Assembly (NCBI GenBank): GCA_017999235.1
Contig: JAGOBN010000123.1
Location: 1-9,032, forward strand
Reading direction: 5' to 3'
Origin: Anaerolineales bacterium
GTDB taxonomy: Bacteria; Chloroflexota; Anaerolineae; Anaerolineales; UBA6663
Length of the DNA: 9,032 bases
In this document: piece by piece, positions 1 to 5,976 of the stretch
How positions within the stretch are numbered: position 1 is the stretch's first letter
How the letters are laid out: each line of letters starts with the position of its first letter
Translations under genes and position numbers: made by a program
The notes under the pieces: generated by a model
Database searches by the model: none
What the model saw: the letters and a program-made list of their open reading frames with translations, nothing else
What the model was told of the DNA's origin: nothing

Positions 1-52
1 GCAGAAACCAGGGGCGCGTGAGGCGCACCAGCGCGGCGAGTTTGTCCGTCAT
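1..52 (-). CDS. Start of a membrane protein, possibly UbiA-type prenyltransferase (partial)
   Basis: Only the first 17 codons are inside the window, and the rest lies beyond base 1. The frame opens with ATG at 52-50 and reads MTDKLAALVRLTRPWFL. The Leu-rich start followed by Arg-Pro-Trp/His-Phe resembles the N-terminus of UbiA-family prenyltransferases (MenA, UbiA and relatives), where a basic R-P motif precedes the first membrane helix. These integral membrane enzymes attach prenyl chains to aromatic acceptors in quinone synthesis. The start lies 6 bases after the stop of the DinB-like gene upstream and has no clear Shine-Dalgarno sequence, which suggests translational coupling at the end of an operon. 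The family call rests on very few residues and is tentative. Confidence 0.45.
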   Translation of the reverse strand, partial: MTDKLAALVRLTRPWFL

Positions 53-58
53 GGCGGG

Positions 59-538
59 TCAGCGGGCCAGGGCGCGCCGCAGCTCCTCGGCGTGCGCCAG
101 CCGATGGGCGGTGATGCGCTGGAAGAACTGCTCGATGGTGAGCGTGTCGCCGCGCGCGTGGCGGCCGGTTTTATCCAGGTCCGCCTCGGCCGTCTGCTCC
201 AGGCGCTCCAGCATGTGGGCGTGGGCGGCCTCGATTTCGGCCAGGAGCTCGGCCACGTTTTTGTCGGCGCGCTTCTTTACCGAGCCGCGGTTGTAGCGGT
301 TGAGGTCGAAATCGGCGGGGACGGCCAGGTCGCCGGCCAGCACGCGCGTGAGCGCGACCAGTTGGCCGGCCTCGGAGATGGCCAGATGCGCCAGCACATC
401 CCGGGCCAGCCATTGCGCGCCCTCGTCGGAGGGCGCCGGCGCCGTCCACTGCTCGGGCGGGATGGCGCGCAGGATCGCCAGGCTGGCGGCGTGTTCGGCC
501 GCGATCTGTTGGCGCAGCAGCGATTTGCGATCGGTCAT
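59..538 (-). CDS. DinB-fold four-helix protein, copy 1
   Basis: A 159-residue soluble protein of the DinB/YfiT-like superfamily (ClbS/DfsB or thiol-transferase type). These proteins are four-helix bundles that hold a divalent metal through three histidines; characterised members are thiol-dependent transferases or isomerases. The triad is visible as His51 in a DVLAHLAIS helix plus His145 and His149 in an ITAHRLAHAEELRRAL helix. Other landmarks are FDLNRYN at about 77-83 and DLDKTGRH at 120-127, both echoed in the adjacent paralogue. Length is typical. A GAGG at 546-549 sits 7 bases before the ATG. The gene follows its paralogue by 27 bases in the same operon. The substrate and thiol cofactor cannot be read from the sequence. 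Confidence 0.85.
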   Translation of the reverse strand: MTDRKSLLRQQIAAEHAASLAILRAIPPEQWTAPAPSDEGAQWLARDVLAHLAISEAGQLVALTRVLAGDLAVPADFDLNRYNRGSVKKRADKNVAELLAEIEAAHAHMLERLEQTAEADLDKTGRHARGDTLTIEQFFQRITAHRLAHAEELRRALAR

Positions 539-557
539 GGATCAGCCTCGTCAGAGT

Positions 558-580
558 GCCGGCGCCTATACAGCGCCGGC
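558..580 (-). other. Perfect GC hairpin enclosing a stop codon
   Basis: GCCGGCGC at 558-565 and GCGCCGGC at 573-580 form an 8-bp perfect inverted repeat around a 7-base loop. On the mRNA (minus) strand the loop TGTATAG contains the TAG stop of the upstream DinB-like gene. The stem ends 8 bases before the GAGG ribosome binding site of the next gene. No T-run follows, so it is not a simple intrinsic terminator. It could modulate coupling or mRNA processing, or be a chance result of high GC content. Confidence 0.4.
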
Positions 581-1066
581 CAGCGGCGCGCCGGTTTCGA
601 TGGCCTTGCGCGCGTCGCGCTCGTGCAGCATGGTGTGGCGGTAGAGCAGTTTGAGCATCGCGTCCACGGACGTGATCCCCAGAAACGGGTGCCGGCCCTG
701 GCGGTCTAGATCGGCTTCGGCCACGGACGCCACTAACGCCAGGGTGGCGGCGCGGGCGGCTTCAAAATCCCGCACCCGGTCTTCCACGGGCGGGGCGGGG
801 CGGGCGGCGGTTTCGGCCGCGTTGAAGGCGTCGATGTCGAAACCTTCCGGCGCGCCCGGGCCGCCGGCCAGGATGTCGGCCACCAGGCGCGCGATGTTGC
901 GTTCGGCGCTGGCGATATGCGTGATCAAATCCTGGGCGCGCCAGCCCGGGCCGGCGGTGTAGACGGTCTGCGCCAGCTCCGCCGGCGTCAGCGCGCGGAA
1001 ATAGGCGGCCGTTTTCCGGCCTTCGTCGGCCAGGCGGGTGAGGATCAACTCTTTGCGGGAGGGCAT
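566..1066 (-). CDS. DinB-fold four-helix protein, copy 2
   Basis: A 166-residue DinB/YfiT-like protein and diverged paralogue of the next gene downstream. The expected metal ligands are His50 (DLITHIASAE) and His144/His148 (LLYRHTMLHERDARKAI). It shares with the other copy the FD-x-(D/N)-x-x-N segment at about 76-82 and a DLDRQGRHP segment at 119-127. Both copies share the four-helix layout and are close to the family length. The ATG is preceded by a GGAG with 5 bases spacing, and the SDR stop lies only 12 bases upstream, so the two are probably co-transcribed. Its stop codon sits in the loop of a GC hairpin. The fold is secure, but the enzymatic role is unknown: it may be a thiol S-transferase, a self-resistance hydrolase, or neither. 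Confidence 0.86.
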   Translation of the reverse strand: MPSRKELILTRLADEGRKTAAYFRALTPAELAQTVYTAGPGWRAQDLITHIASAERNIARLVADILAGGPGAPEGFDIDAFNAAETAARPAPPVEDRVRDFEAARAATLALVASVAEADLDRQGRHPFLGITSVDAMLKLLYRHTMLHERDARKAIETGAPLAGAV

Positions 1067-1078
1067 GCCGGCTCCGGG

Positions 1079-1822
1079 TCAGCGAAAGCGATCGCCGCCG
1101 TCCACCACCAGCGTCTCGCCGGTGACGTAATCGTTCTCGATTAAGAAACGAACCGCGCGAGCGACATCATAGCCCGAACCGGAGCGTTTGAGAAGAGTTT
1201 TACGCGCCAACTGCTCCCACGCGGCCGGGTCGGTCGCGGCCGGTCGTTCCACCGGGCCGGGGGCCACGGCGTTGACGCGCAGGCGCGGCGCCCAGGCTTT
1301 GGCCAGCACCGGGGTGAGCGCGGCCAGGCCGGCTTTGCTGACGGTGTGGGCCGGATAGCCGGCCCAGGGCCGGAAGGCGCTGCCATCCACGATGTTGACA
1401 ATGACGCCGGCTTCGGCGGGGTCAGGCTTGGCCAGCATTAAGCGCGCGGCGTGCTGGGCGCACAAGAAGGGCGCGGTCAGATTGAGGTCGAGCGCGCGCT
1501 GCCAGGCGGCGCGCGGCAGGGTCAGGGCGTCGCCGGCCTCCATCACCGAGGCCGAGTTAACCAGCCCGTCCAGCGTCCCAAACTCAGCCGCGATCTGCGC
1601 GAACAGGGCCGCGATCTGCTCCGGCTGGGCCAGATCAGCTGGCTGGGCCAGGGCGCGGCCCCCGCCGGCCCGCACGGCGGCGGCGGTTTCCGCGGCGGCG
1701 TCAGCGGCGGTGTGGTAGTGGATGACGAGGTGCGCGCCGGCCTGGGCCAGCTCCAGCGCGATGGCCCGGCCGACCCGGTGGGCGGCGCCCGTGACCAGGA
1801 TGACGCGGCCGGCCAATTGCAT
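1079..1822 (-). CDS. Pteridine-reductase-like SDR oxidoreductase with Tyr-to-His change
   Basis: A 247-residue classical short-chain dehydrogenase/reductase, predicted cytosolic. The cofactor motif TGAAHRVG (11-18) has Arg where most SDRs have Gly, as in the TGxxxRxG motif of pteridine reductases (PTR1) and FolM. The HYH at 35-37 also matches PTR1. Further landmarks are NSAS at 89-92 (usually NNAG/NNAS), catalytic-type Asn114 (LDLNLTAPF), Asp146 in NIVDGSAF where PTR1 has its catalytic Asp, and Lys163. The YxxxK tyrosine is His159 (AHTVSK), confirmed at codon level as CAC. The C-terminus has VNAVAPGPV and ETLVVDGGDRF, as expected. A GGCGG overlapping the preceding stop is the best ribosome binding site. 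The gap to the LysM gene is 12 bases. The substrate may be a pterin or another carbonyl; whether it is catalytic is uncertain. Confidence 0.88.
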   Translation of the reverse strand: MQLAGRVILVTGAAHRVGRAIALELAQAGAHLVIHYHTAADAAAETAAAVRAGGGRALAQPADLAQPEQIAALFAQIAAEFGTLDGLVNSASVMEAGDALTLPRAAWQRALDLNLTAPFLCAQHAARLMLAKPDPAEAGVIVNIVDGSAFRPWAGYPAHTVSKAGLAALTPVLAKAWAPRLRVNAVAPGPVERPAATDPAAWEQLARKTLLKRSGSGYDVARAVRFLIENDYVTGETLVVDGGDRFR

Positions 1823-1834
1823 GGCGCGAACCGC

Positions 1835-2938
1835 CTACTGCTGGACGATGACGGGCGTGCCGATGCTGGCCCAGTTGAAGGCCCACTCCGCCTCGGGGGT
1901 GGGCATGTTGACACACCCGTGGCTCATCGGCGTGCCGAAGTTGTTGTGCCAGTAGGTGCCGTGCAGGCCGTAGCCTTTATAGAAATACTGCGTGTACGGC
2001 ACATTGGCCAGATCATAGCCGGGGCCGACCATGCGGGTCGAGGCGTAGCGCGCGTAGATGGAATAAGTTCCGAGCACGGTCGGAGTGGGCCAGCGCCCCG
2101 TGGAGACCAGCGTGGAGCGCACCAGCTGCTGGCCTTCAAACGCATACACCATCTGATCCGAGAGATCCACCAGGAAATAGCGGCCGTTCATTCCGTTCAC
2201 CGGCCCCTGGCTGGGGAGCGGCGCGGGGGCCGCGGACACGGCGCCGGCCGGCGGGATGGTGAGCTGCTGGCCGGTGAAGATCTGCTCGCTGGGCAGATTG
2301 TTGGCGGACATGAGGGTGGTCCAGCGCAGGTTGTACTTCAGGCCGATGGTGAAGAGCGTCTCGCCGGCCTGGACCGTATGGGTGCGCGCGCCCGTTTCTG
2401 GCGCGGGCGCTGCCTCGATGGGCGCGGCTTCCGTGGGCGCGGGGTCGGCCGGCGCGGGGGTGGGCGCCGGCTCGGTGGGGGCCGGCGTGGGCGCGGCGGT
2501 TTCAGGCGCATTGCCGAGCGGAACCCGCAGGCGCTGGCCGGCGTAGACGCGGTCGCCGGCCAGGGCATTGGCCACCTGGATCTTGGTCCAGGGCAGGTTG
2601 TACTTTAAGCCGATGAGGAAGAGGGTTTCGCCCGGCTGGACGGTGTGGTAGACGGGTTCGGCGGCGGCGGCCGGCGCGGGCGCGGGTGTGGCCGCGGGTG
2701 CGGGCGCCGCGCCGGGAATGATGAGCGTCTGGCCGGCATAGATGTAGATGTTGCTCAGGCCGTTGGCGCGCATCAGCTCATCCACCGTCAGCCCGTAGCG
2801 CAGACCGATGCGGAACAGATTGTCACCCGGCTGGACGACGTGCGTGCCGCCGGTTTGAGCCTGGGCCGGCGCGGCGGCCAGCCACAGGGCGGCCAGGGCA
2901 AGGGCGGTGGCGAGGGCAAGGCGGCGCAGACTGGACAT
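1835..2938 (-). CDS. Secreted triple-LysM L,D-transpeptidase (YkuD)
   Basis: A 367-residue exported cell-wall protein. Residues 1-27 form a signal peptide (two Arg, a long Ala/Leu core, cleavage after AQA). Three LysM peptidoglycan-binding domains follow at about 32-75, 97-140 and 186-229, joined by Ala/Pro/Thr/Glu-rich linkers. The YkuD catalytic domain spans about 252-366, with His326 (GLHGTYWH) and the signature MSHGCVNM, where Cys342 is the expected nucleophile. YkuD enzymes form 3-3 cross-links or attach proteins to peptidoglycan. LysM2 and LysM3 share a near-identical core (GETLF-x-IGLKYNL). The ATG at 2938 has a strong TAGGAG at 2945-2950 with 6 bases spacing. It appears to be the first gene of an operon continuing into the SDR and DinB genes. 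Confidence 0.95.
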   Translation of the reverse strand: MSSLRRLALATALALAALWLAAAPAQAQTGGTHVVQPGDNLFRIGLRYGLTVDELMRANGLSNIYIYAGQTLIIPGAAPAPAATPAPAPAAAAEPVYHTVQPGETLFLIGLKYNLPWTKIQVANALAGDRVYAGQRLRVPLGNAPETAAPTPAPTEPAPTPAPADPAPTEAAPIEAAPAPETGARTHTVQAGETLFTIGLKYNLRWTTLMSANNLPSEQIFTGQQLTIPPAGAVSAAPAPLPSQGPVNGMNGRYFLVDLSDQMVYAFEGQQLVRSTLVSTGRWPTPTVLGTYSIYARYASTRMVGPGYDLANVPYTQYFYKGYGLHGTYWHNNFGTPMSHGCVNMPTPEAEWAFNWASIGTPVIVQQ

Positions 2939-3061
2939 TACAAGCTCCTAAACGATAACGATTGCACCAGTTGTACCGTGACTGCAAGAAACATGCAAAA
3001 CGCGGCGGCCTCAGGCTGCTTGGCTGCCCAAAGTTTCAGGGCGGCGCCTTCCGATACCGCC
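2939..3061. other. Intergenic gap between the AOR-family and LysM genes
   Basis: This 123-base gap is the longest non-coding stretch in the window and its most AT-rich part. It contains the candidate promoter at 2970-2998 and the ribosome binding site at 2945-2950. A short imperfect hairpin (3005-3019) lies downstream of the AOR-family stop, but its T-run is displaced, so I do not call a terminator. No RNA gene or small ORF stands out. Confidence 0.6.
2970..2998 (-). promoter_or_regulatory. Candidate sigma70-type promoter for the LysM/YkuD operon
   Basis: On the minus strand TTGCAT (2998-2993) and TACAAC (2975-2970) are separated by 17 bases. They match the -35 and -10 consensus at 3 and 4 of 6 positions. 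The predicted start, near 2963, would leave a short leader holding the TAGGAG ribosome binding site. The region is clearly more AT-rich than the surroundings, which supports a regulatory role, but the -35 is weak. Confidence 0.35.
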
Positions 3062-4960
3062 TCAGCCGGCCGGCCGCTCGACCGGGAGAAGCGTCTGCTC
3101 CGTGGGAACCCCGTCCGCGTCCCAGCCGCGCAGCGCGTAGTAACGCGGCAGCATCCGGTCCATATCCGGCAGGACGCCGGCCGCCGTCCCGGTGGGGCGC
3201 GGCTCATGGGTCAGCCGGCGCGGCAGCACATCGTCTGGGCGGCGGATGCCCAAGGCGACGTTAATCAGGCGCTTGTAGTTGAAGATCCGGGCGCCGGTGT
3301 CCAGCAGGTCGGCGGCCGTCCACTGCCAGCCCAGGGCCTGGTTGAAGAGTTCGGCGGTCTGGGCCGGCGTGAACGAACCCTTGGTGATGAATTTGCACAG
3401 CCCGCCCGGGTTGTACACGCTCATGTAATCCTGGAAGGCGATGGCGGTCTCCGCGCCGATCGCGGAGTCAAAGCGCTTGTGCTCCACCCAGCCCTGCGGG
3501 TCGCCGGCCTGCCAGCCCGGCCATTCCAGGCCGACGCCGCGCCAATAGGAGATAGCCTCCAGATGGCAGGCGCCGCGGTTGGCGGTGGCGTAGTTGGCGG
3601 CCATGCTCACAAAGCCGCGCGGGTCGTGATACGGCAGTTCCATGCCCTTCACGTGGATGGCGAAAGCCTCCGCGCCGCCGCCGATGCGCCGGGCCGCGAA
3701 GCGCACGCCCTCGGCCAGCAGGTCGCCCACGTATTCGCGGCGCGCGATCTGGCGGATCATGGCCAGGATAGCGGCCGCGTCGCCCCACTTGAGCTCAATC
3801 CCGCCGGTATCGGCGGCGGTGAGCAGGCCCTTCTCGTAGCACTCAAAGGCAAAGGCCAGCACGCCGGAGGTGGAGATGGTGTCCAGCGTGTAGCGGTTGC
3901 ACAGGTCATTCATGGCCGTGATGGCGTTCAGATCGTCGCATTGCAGGTTGGACCCGAAGCCGCACAGCGTTTCATATTCCGGCCCCTCGCCCGCGACGCC
4001 GGCGTAGGGGCCGTCTTTAATCTGCACCGCCTTGCCGCACCCGATGGGGCAGGCATGGCAGAAGGTGTGCTTGGCGAAGATGGTCTCGGCGATGGCTTTG
4101 CCGGAGGTCTTGATGGTGCCGTCCAGCCAGTTGCCGCCGCGCCAGTTGAGGATGGCGTTATCGCCAAACTTGTCGGTGGTGGGATGGCCGCCGGCGGTCC
4201 CCACCAGGTGCAGGGCCTCGGCCGGCCCGTGGCTCATGATGTAGCGGTTGGATTCTTTGACCGCGGCATGGAAGCCTTTGGGATCGGCATACTCCGGCTT
4301 GGTCTGGCCGCGCACCACGATGGCCTTCAAGTTCTTGGACCCCAGCAGCGCGCCCATGCCGCCGCGGGCCGCCATGCGGGTGTGCGGCTGGCCGCCGGTG
4401 GCCACGCCGGCCAGCTTCACCAGATTTTCGCCGGCCTGGCCGATGGACGCGCAGCGCGCCTTGGGGTCGGTTTCGGCCAGCAGCGCGGCGTGCGTTTCAA
4501 ACTGGTCCAGCCCCCAGACGTGGCCGGCGTCGCGGAACTCAACCAGCGGCGTCCCTTCGCCGCCATCGCCGTTGATCCAGAGGTAGGTGGGGCGAAGGCT
4601 CCGCCCGGTGATGATGATCCCGTCCCAGCCCGCGAAGCGCAGTTCCGCGCCCCAATGGCCGCCCAGGTTGGCCTCGTTCCAGATGCCGGTGAGCGGCGAG
4701 CGCCCGCACCAGGACGACCGGCAGCCCGTGGGCGCGAAGGTGCCGGAGAGCAGGCCGTTCATCACGATCAGCGGGTTGCGCGGGTCGAAGACATCCAGTT
4801 GGGGGTCCAGCAGCGGACGGAATTCCTCATAGTAAATCTTGGCCGCCAGCCCGGAGCCGAGCAGGAACGCTTCCACTTCCGCCGCGCGGACGAGGCGGAC
4901 GGACGTTTGGCGCGTCGTGAGATCAATCTTCAGGATTTTTCCCGCGTAGACGTGAGGCAT
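3062..4960 (-). CDS. Aldehyde:ferredoxin oxidoreductase family tungsten/molybdenum enzyme
   Basis: A 632-residue cytosolic enzyme of the AOR family. These proteins carry a bis-pterin tungsten (or molybdenum) cofactor and one [4Fe-4S] cluster, and oxidise aldehydes to acids with ferredoxin as usual acceptor. The N-terminal pterin-binding domain (about 1-210) shows RSPLTGIWNEANLGG and RGGMGALLGSKNLKAI (199-214). Cluster ligands are C301, C304 and C308 (FCHACPIGC) with C522 (GGLCKF). GPEYET (326-331) and GMELPYHDPRG (439-449) are family signatures near the metal site. The two DxxGL(D/C) motifs appear as NRYTLD (355-360) and NPGGLC (517-522), both with Asn for the first Asp. The length is full. 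The ATG has AAGGA 10 bases upstream. No ferredoxin, MoaD or maturation gene is adjacent. The subfamily and substrate are not resolvable here. Confidence 0.93.
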   Translation of the reverse strand: MPHVYAGKILKIDLTTRQTSVRLVRAAEVEAFLLGSGLAAKIYYEEFRPLLDPQLDVFDPRNPLIVMNGLLSGTFAPTGCRSSWCGRSPLTGIWNEANLGGHWGAELRFAGWDGIIITGRSLRPTYLWINGDGGEGTPLVEFRDAGHVWGLDQFETHAALLAETDPKARCASIGQAGENLVKLAGVATGGQPHTRMAARGGMGALLGSKNLKAIVVRGQTKPEYADPKGFHAAVKESNRYIMSHGPAEALHLVGTAGGHPTTDKFGDNAILNWRGGNWLDGTIKTSGKAIAETIFAKHTFCHACPIGCGKAVQIKDGPYAGVAGEGPEYETLCGFGSNLQCDDLNAITAMNDLCNRYTLDTISTSGVLAFAFECYEKGLLTAADTGGIELKWGDAAAILAMIRQIARREYVGDLLAEGVRFAARRIGGGAEAFAIHVKGMELPYHDPRGFVSMAANYATANRGACHLEAISYWRGVGLEWPGWQAGDPQGWVEHKRFDSAIGAETAIAFQDYMSVYNPGGLCKFITKGSFTPAQTAELFNQALGWQWTAADLLDTGARIFNYKRLINVALGIRRPDDVLPRRLTHEPRPTGTAAGVLPDMDRMLPRYYALRGWDADGVPTEQTLLPVERPAG

Positions 4961-4996
4961 GGCTCTGTTTTCCTTGGTGGACGGCAGTGTTCGGTG

Positions 4997-5025
4997 AGTT
5001 TAGCATCCCGCGCGGCGGCGGGCAA
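4997..5025 (-). promoter_or_regulatory. Candidate extended -10 promoter for the AOR-family gene
   Basis: On the minus strand TTGCCC (5025-5020) and TAAACT (5002-4997) are spaced by 17 bases. Each matches consensus at 4 of 6 positions, and the -10 is preceded by TG at the extended -10 position (TGCTAAACT). Transcription would start near 4990, upstream of the AAGGA ribosome binding site at 4971-4975. The spacer contains a 5-bp GC inverted repeat (5007-5011/5018-5022), which may be incidental. Confidence 0.45.
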
Positions 5026-5039
5026 CCCAGGGCGGCGGG

Positions 5040-5345
5040 TCAGGGCGGAATCCGCCAGTAGCCGCTGGGCGGCAGGGCCGGCAGCCACGGCGCGTAGACG
5101 CAGCCCCGGCTCCAGGGCGGGGTGGGGATGATCGAACTCATGACCTGGGGGATGATCCAGGAAACGTTGACCTGCAAGCGCGGCGTGCTGGTGACGTTGA
5201 CGCAGGCCAGCACCGTGTAGCCGATGGGCAGCGGCCCGCCGATTTGCGGCGCGAATTGCAGGGCGCCCAGGCTGAGGCTGGCGCACAAGCAGCCCGCCAG
5301 GAGGCCGGCCGCCAGGCCCGTGATCAGCCACTGTCGGCCGCGCAT
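5040..5345 (-). CDS. Small predicted lipoprotein, unknown function
   Basis: A 101-residue protein that I do not recognise. The N-terminus has positive residues (MRGRQW), a hydrophobic stretch, and a lipobox-like LLAGC that places the modifiable Cys at residue 19. Hydrophobicity continues to about residue 31, so an uncleaved membrane anchor is the alternative. The mature part is rich in Pro, Trp and Ile, with further Cys at 21, 48 and 82 and a Trp/Pro-rich tail ending GYWRIPP. The start codon comes one base after the TAA of the 181-residue gene (TAACATG) and has no Shine-Dalgarno sequence, which strongly suggests coupled translation of the two. The export prediction is moderately secure; the function is open. 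Confidence 0.68.
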   Translation of the reverse strand: MRGRQWLITGLAAGLLAGCLCASLSLGALQFAPQIGGPLPIGYTVLACVNVTSTPRLQVNVSWIIPQVMSSIIPTPPWSRGCVYAPWLPALPPSGYWRIPP

Positions 5346-5346
5346 G

Positions 5347-5892
5347 TTACGGGGGGCCGGCCGGGGCCAGGCCCAGCATGGCCAGCAGGGTGCGGTCGAG
5401 GTCGCCGCTGCGCTGGGGCGTGTAGGCGGGCTCGGCGCTCAGGCCGCGTTCTTTCAGCGCCTGCCAGAGCCGCGCGCGTTCGTCCGCGGGGATGACGAGA
5501 TCGCTCAGCTCAGCCGCGGTGAGCAAATGTTCACCGGTGGTGTAGAGAAAGGTGAGCCGGCGCCAGCGGCCGGCGGGGATGGGGCGCGGCAAACGCGCCA
5601 CCGGACCCAATTGCAGCTTGTAATAGGGCTCCTGGGCGCGGGGGTGGTCCGGCTGCGAGCGCAGCAGGTCGCCCCGGGTGGTCAGCTCGTGGCCGCGCAC
5701 CGGGGCCAGGTAGTTGATCGACCACTTCTCCGCCCCAAACTGGGCGGTCTGGTAAAACGCCAGCCAATCCACGGCCAACACCTTGGGCGCGGTCCGGGCC
5801 GGCAGACGGTACCAGCCCAGCACGCGCGCCATTTCCAAATCCCGCGGCGCCTTAATCACCGCCACTAACACCAAATCCGTTGGCTCCAGCAT
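5347..5892 (-). CDS. Conserved-looking uncharacterised 181-residue protein
   Basis: A soluble protein of 181 residues with no signal peptide or membrane segment. Residues 1-120 look strand-rich, with conserved-looking aromatic/Pro patches: ARVLGWYRLP (22-31), WLAFYQTAQFG (43-53), APVRGHELTTRGDLL (63-77), HPRAQEPYYKLQLGP (83-97) and RRLTFLYTTGEHLL (111-124). Residues 125-152 are helical (ERARLWQALKERGL). From memory, similar proteins occur in Chloroflexota, sometimes seemingly longer, but I cannot name a family. A PUA/EVE-like ligand-binding fold is only a guess. AGGGGG lies 6 bases before the ATG. It follows a strong hairpin and is coupled to the lipoprotein gene downstream, suggesting a shared role. 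Confidence 0.75.
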   Translation of the reverse strand: MLEPTDLVLVAVIKAPRDLEMARVLGWYRLPARTAPKVLAVDWLAFYQTAQFGAEKWSINYLAPVRGHELTTRGDLLRSQPDHPRAQEPYYKLQLGPVARLPRPIPAGRWRRLTFLYTTGEHLLTAAELSDLVIPADERARLWQALKERGLSAEPAYTPQRSGDLDRTLLAMLGLAPAGPP

Positions 5893-5913
5893 GGTGATCC
5901 CCCTGATTAAAGC

Positions 5914-5960
5914 AGGCGGCCCAGAGCCAGGGCGTGATCCCCGCCGGCTGTGGGCCGCCC
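5914..5960 (-). terminator. Long GC-rich intercistronic hairpin, possible terminator
   Basis: GGCGGCCCA (5915-5923) pairs perfectly with TGGGCCGCC (5951-5959). After a one-base mismatch the stem continues with AGCC/GGCT (5925-5928/5946-5949) and, beyond a small bulge, GGCG/CGCC (5931-5934/5942-5945). This is a long, stable stem-loop 18 bases after the stop of the PLP enzyme gene. On the minus strand it is followed by TGCTTTAAT, a poor T-tract. It could be a weak terminator or attenuator, or an mRNA-stabilising element. The next gene's ribosome binding site begins only 10 bases after the stem, leaving no room for a promoter between them. Confidence 0.5.
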
Positions 5961-5976
5961 TGGCTAACCGCCTAGC

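Noticed and set aside
1451..2608. Plus-strand open frame of 385 codons with Gly/Arg-rich stretch
   Set aside because: The Gly/Arg run is the complement of the Pro/Ala linker of the LysM protein, and the frame also spans the SDR gene.
3005..3019. Short imperfect hairpin after the AOR-family gene, considered as terminator
   Set aside because: Only five pairs plus a mismatch around a 3-base loop, and the T-run is separated by four bases from the stem.
5007..5022. GC inverted repeat after the lipoprotein gene, considered as terminator
   Set aside because: Only five pairs, no T-run follows, and it lies inside the candidate promoter spacer of the AOR-family gene.
2645..5131. Very long plus-strand open frame of 828 codons
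   Set aside because: It lies antisense to the AOR-family gene, whose domains and cluster cysteines are unmistakable. The translation is Gly/Ala/Arg/His-rich without recognisable motifs, as expected of an antisense shadow in GC-rich DNA.
5906..5911. TTTAAT resembling a -10 box before the 181-residue gene
   Set aside because: It is too close to the start codon: transcription would begin at or inside the ribosome binding site, and no -35 sequence lies at the proper distance.
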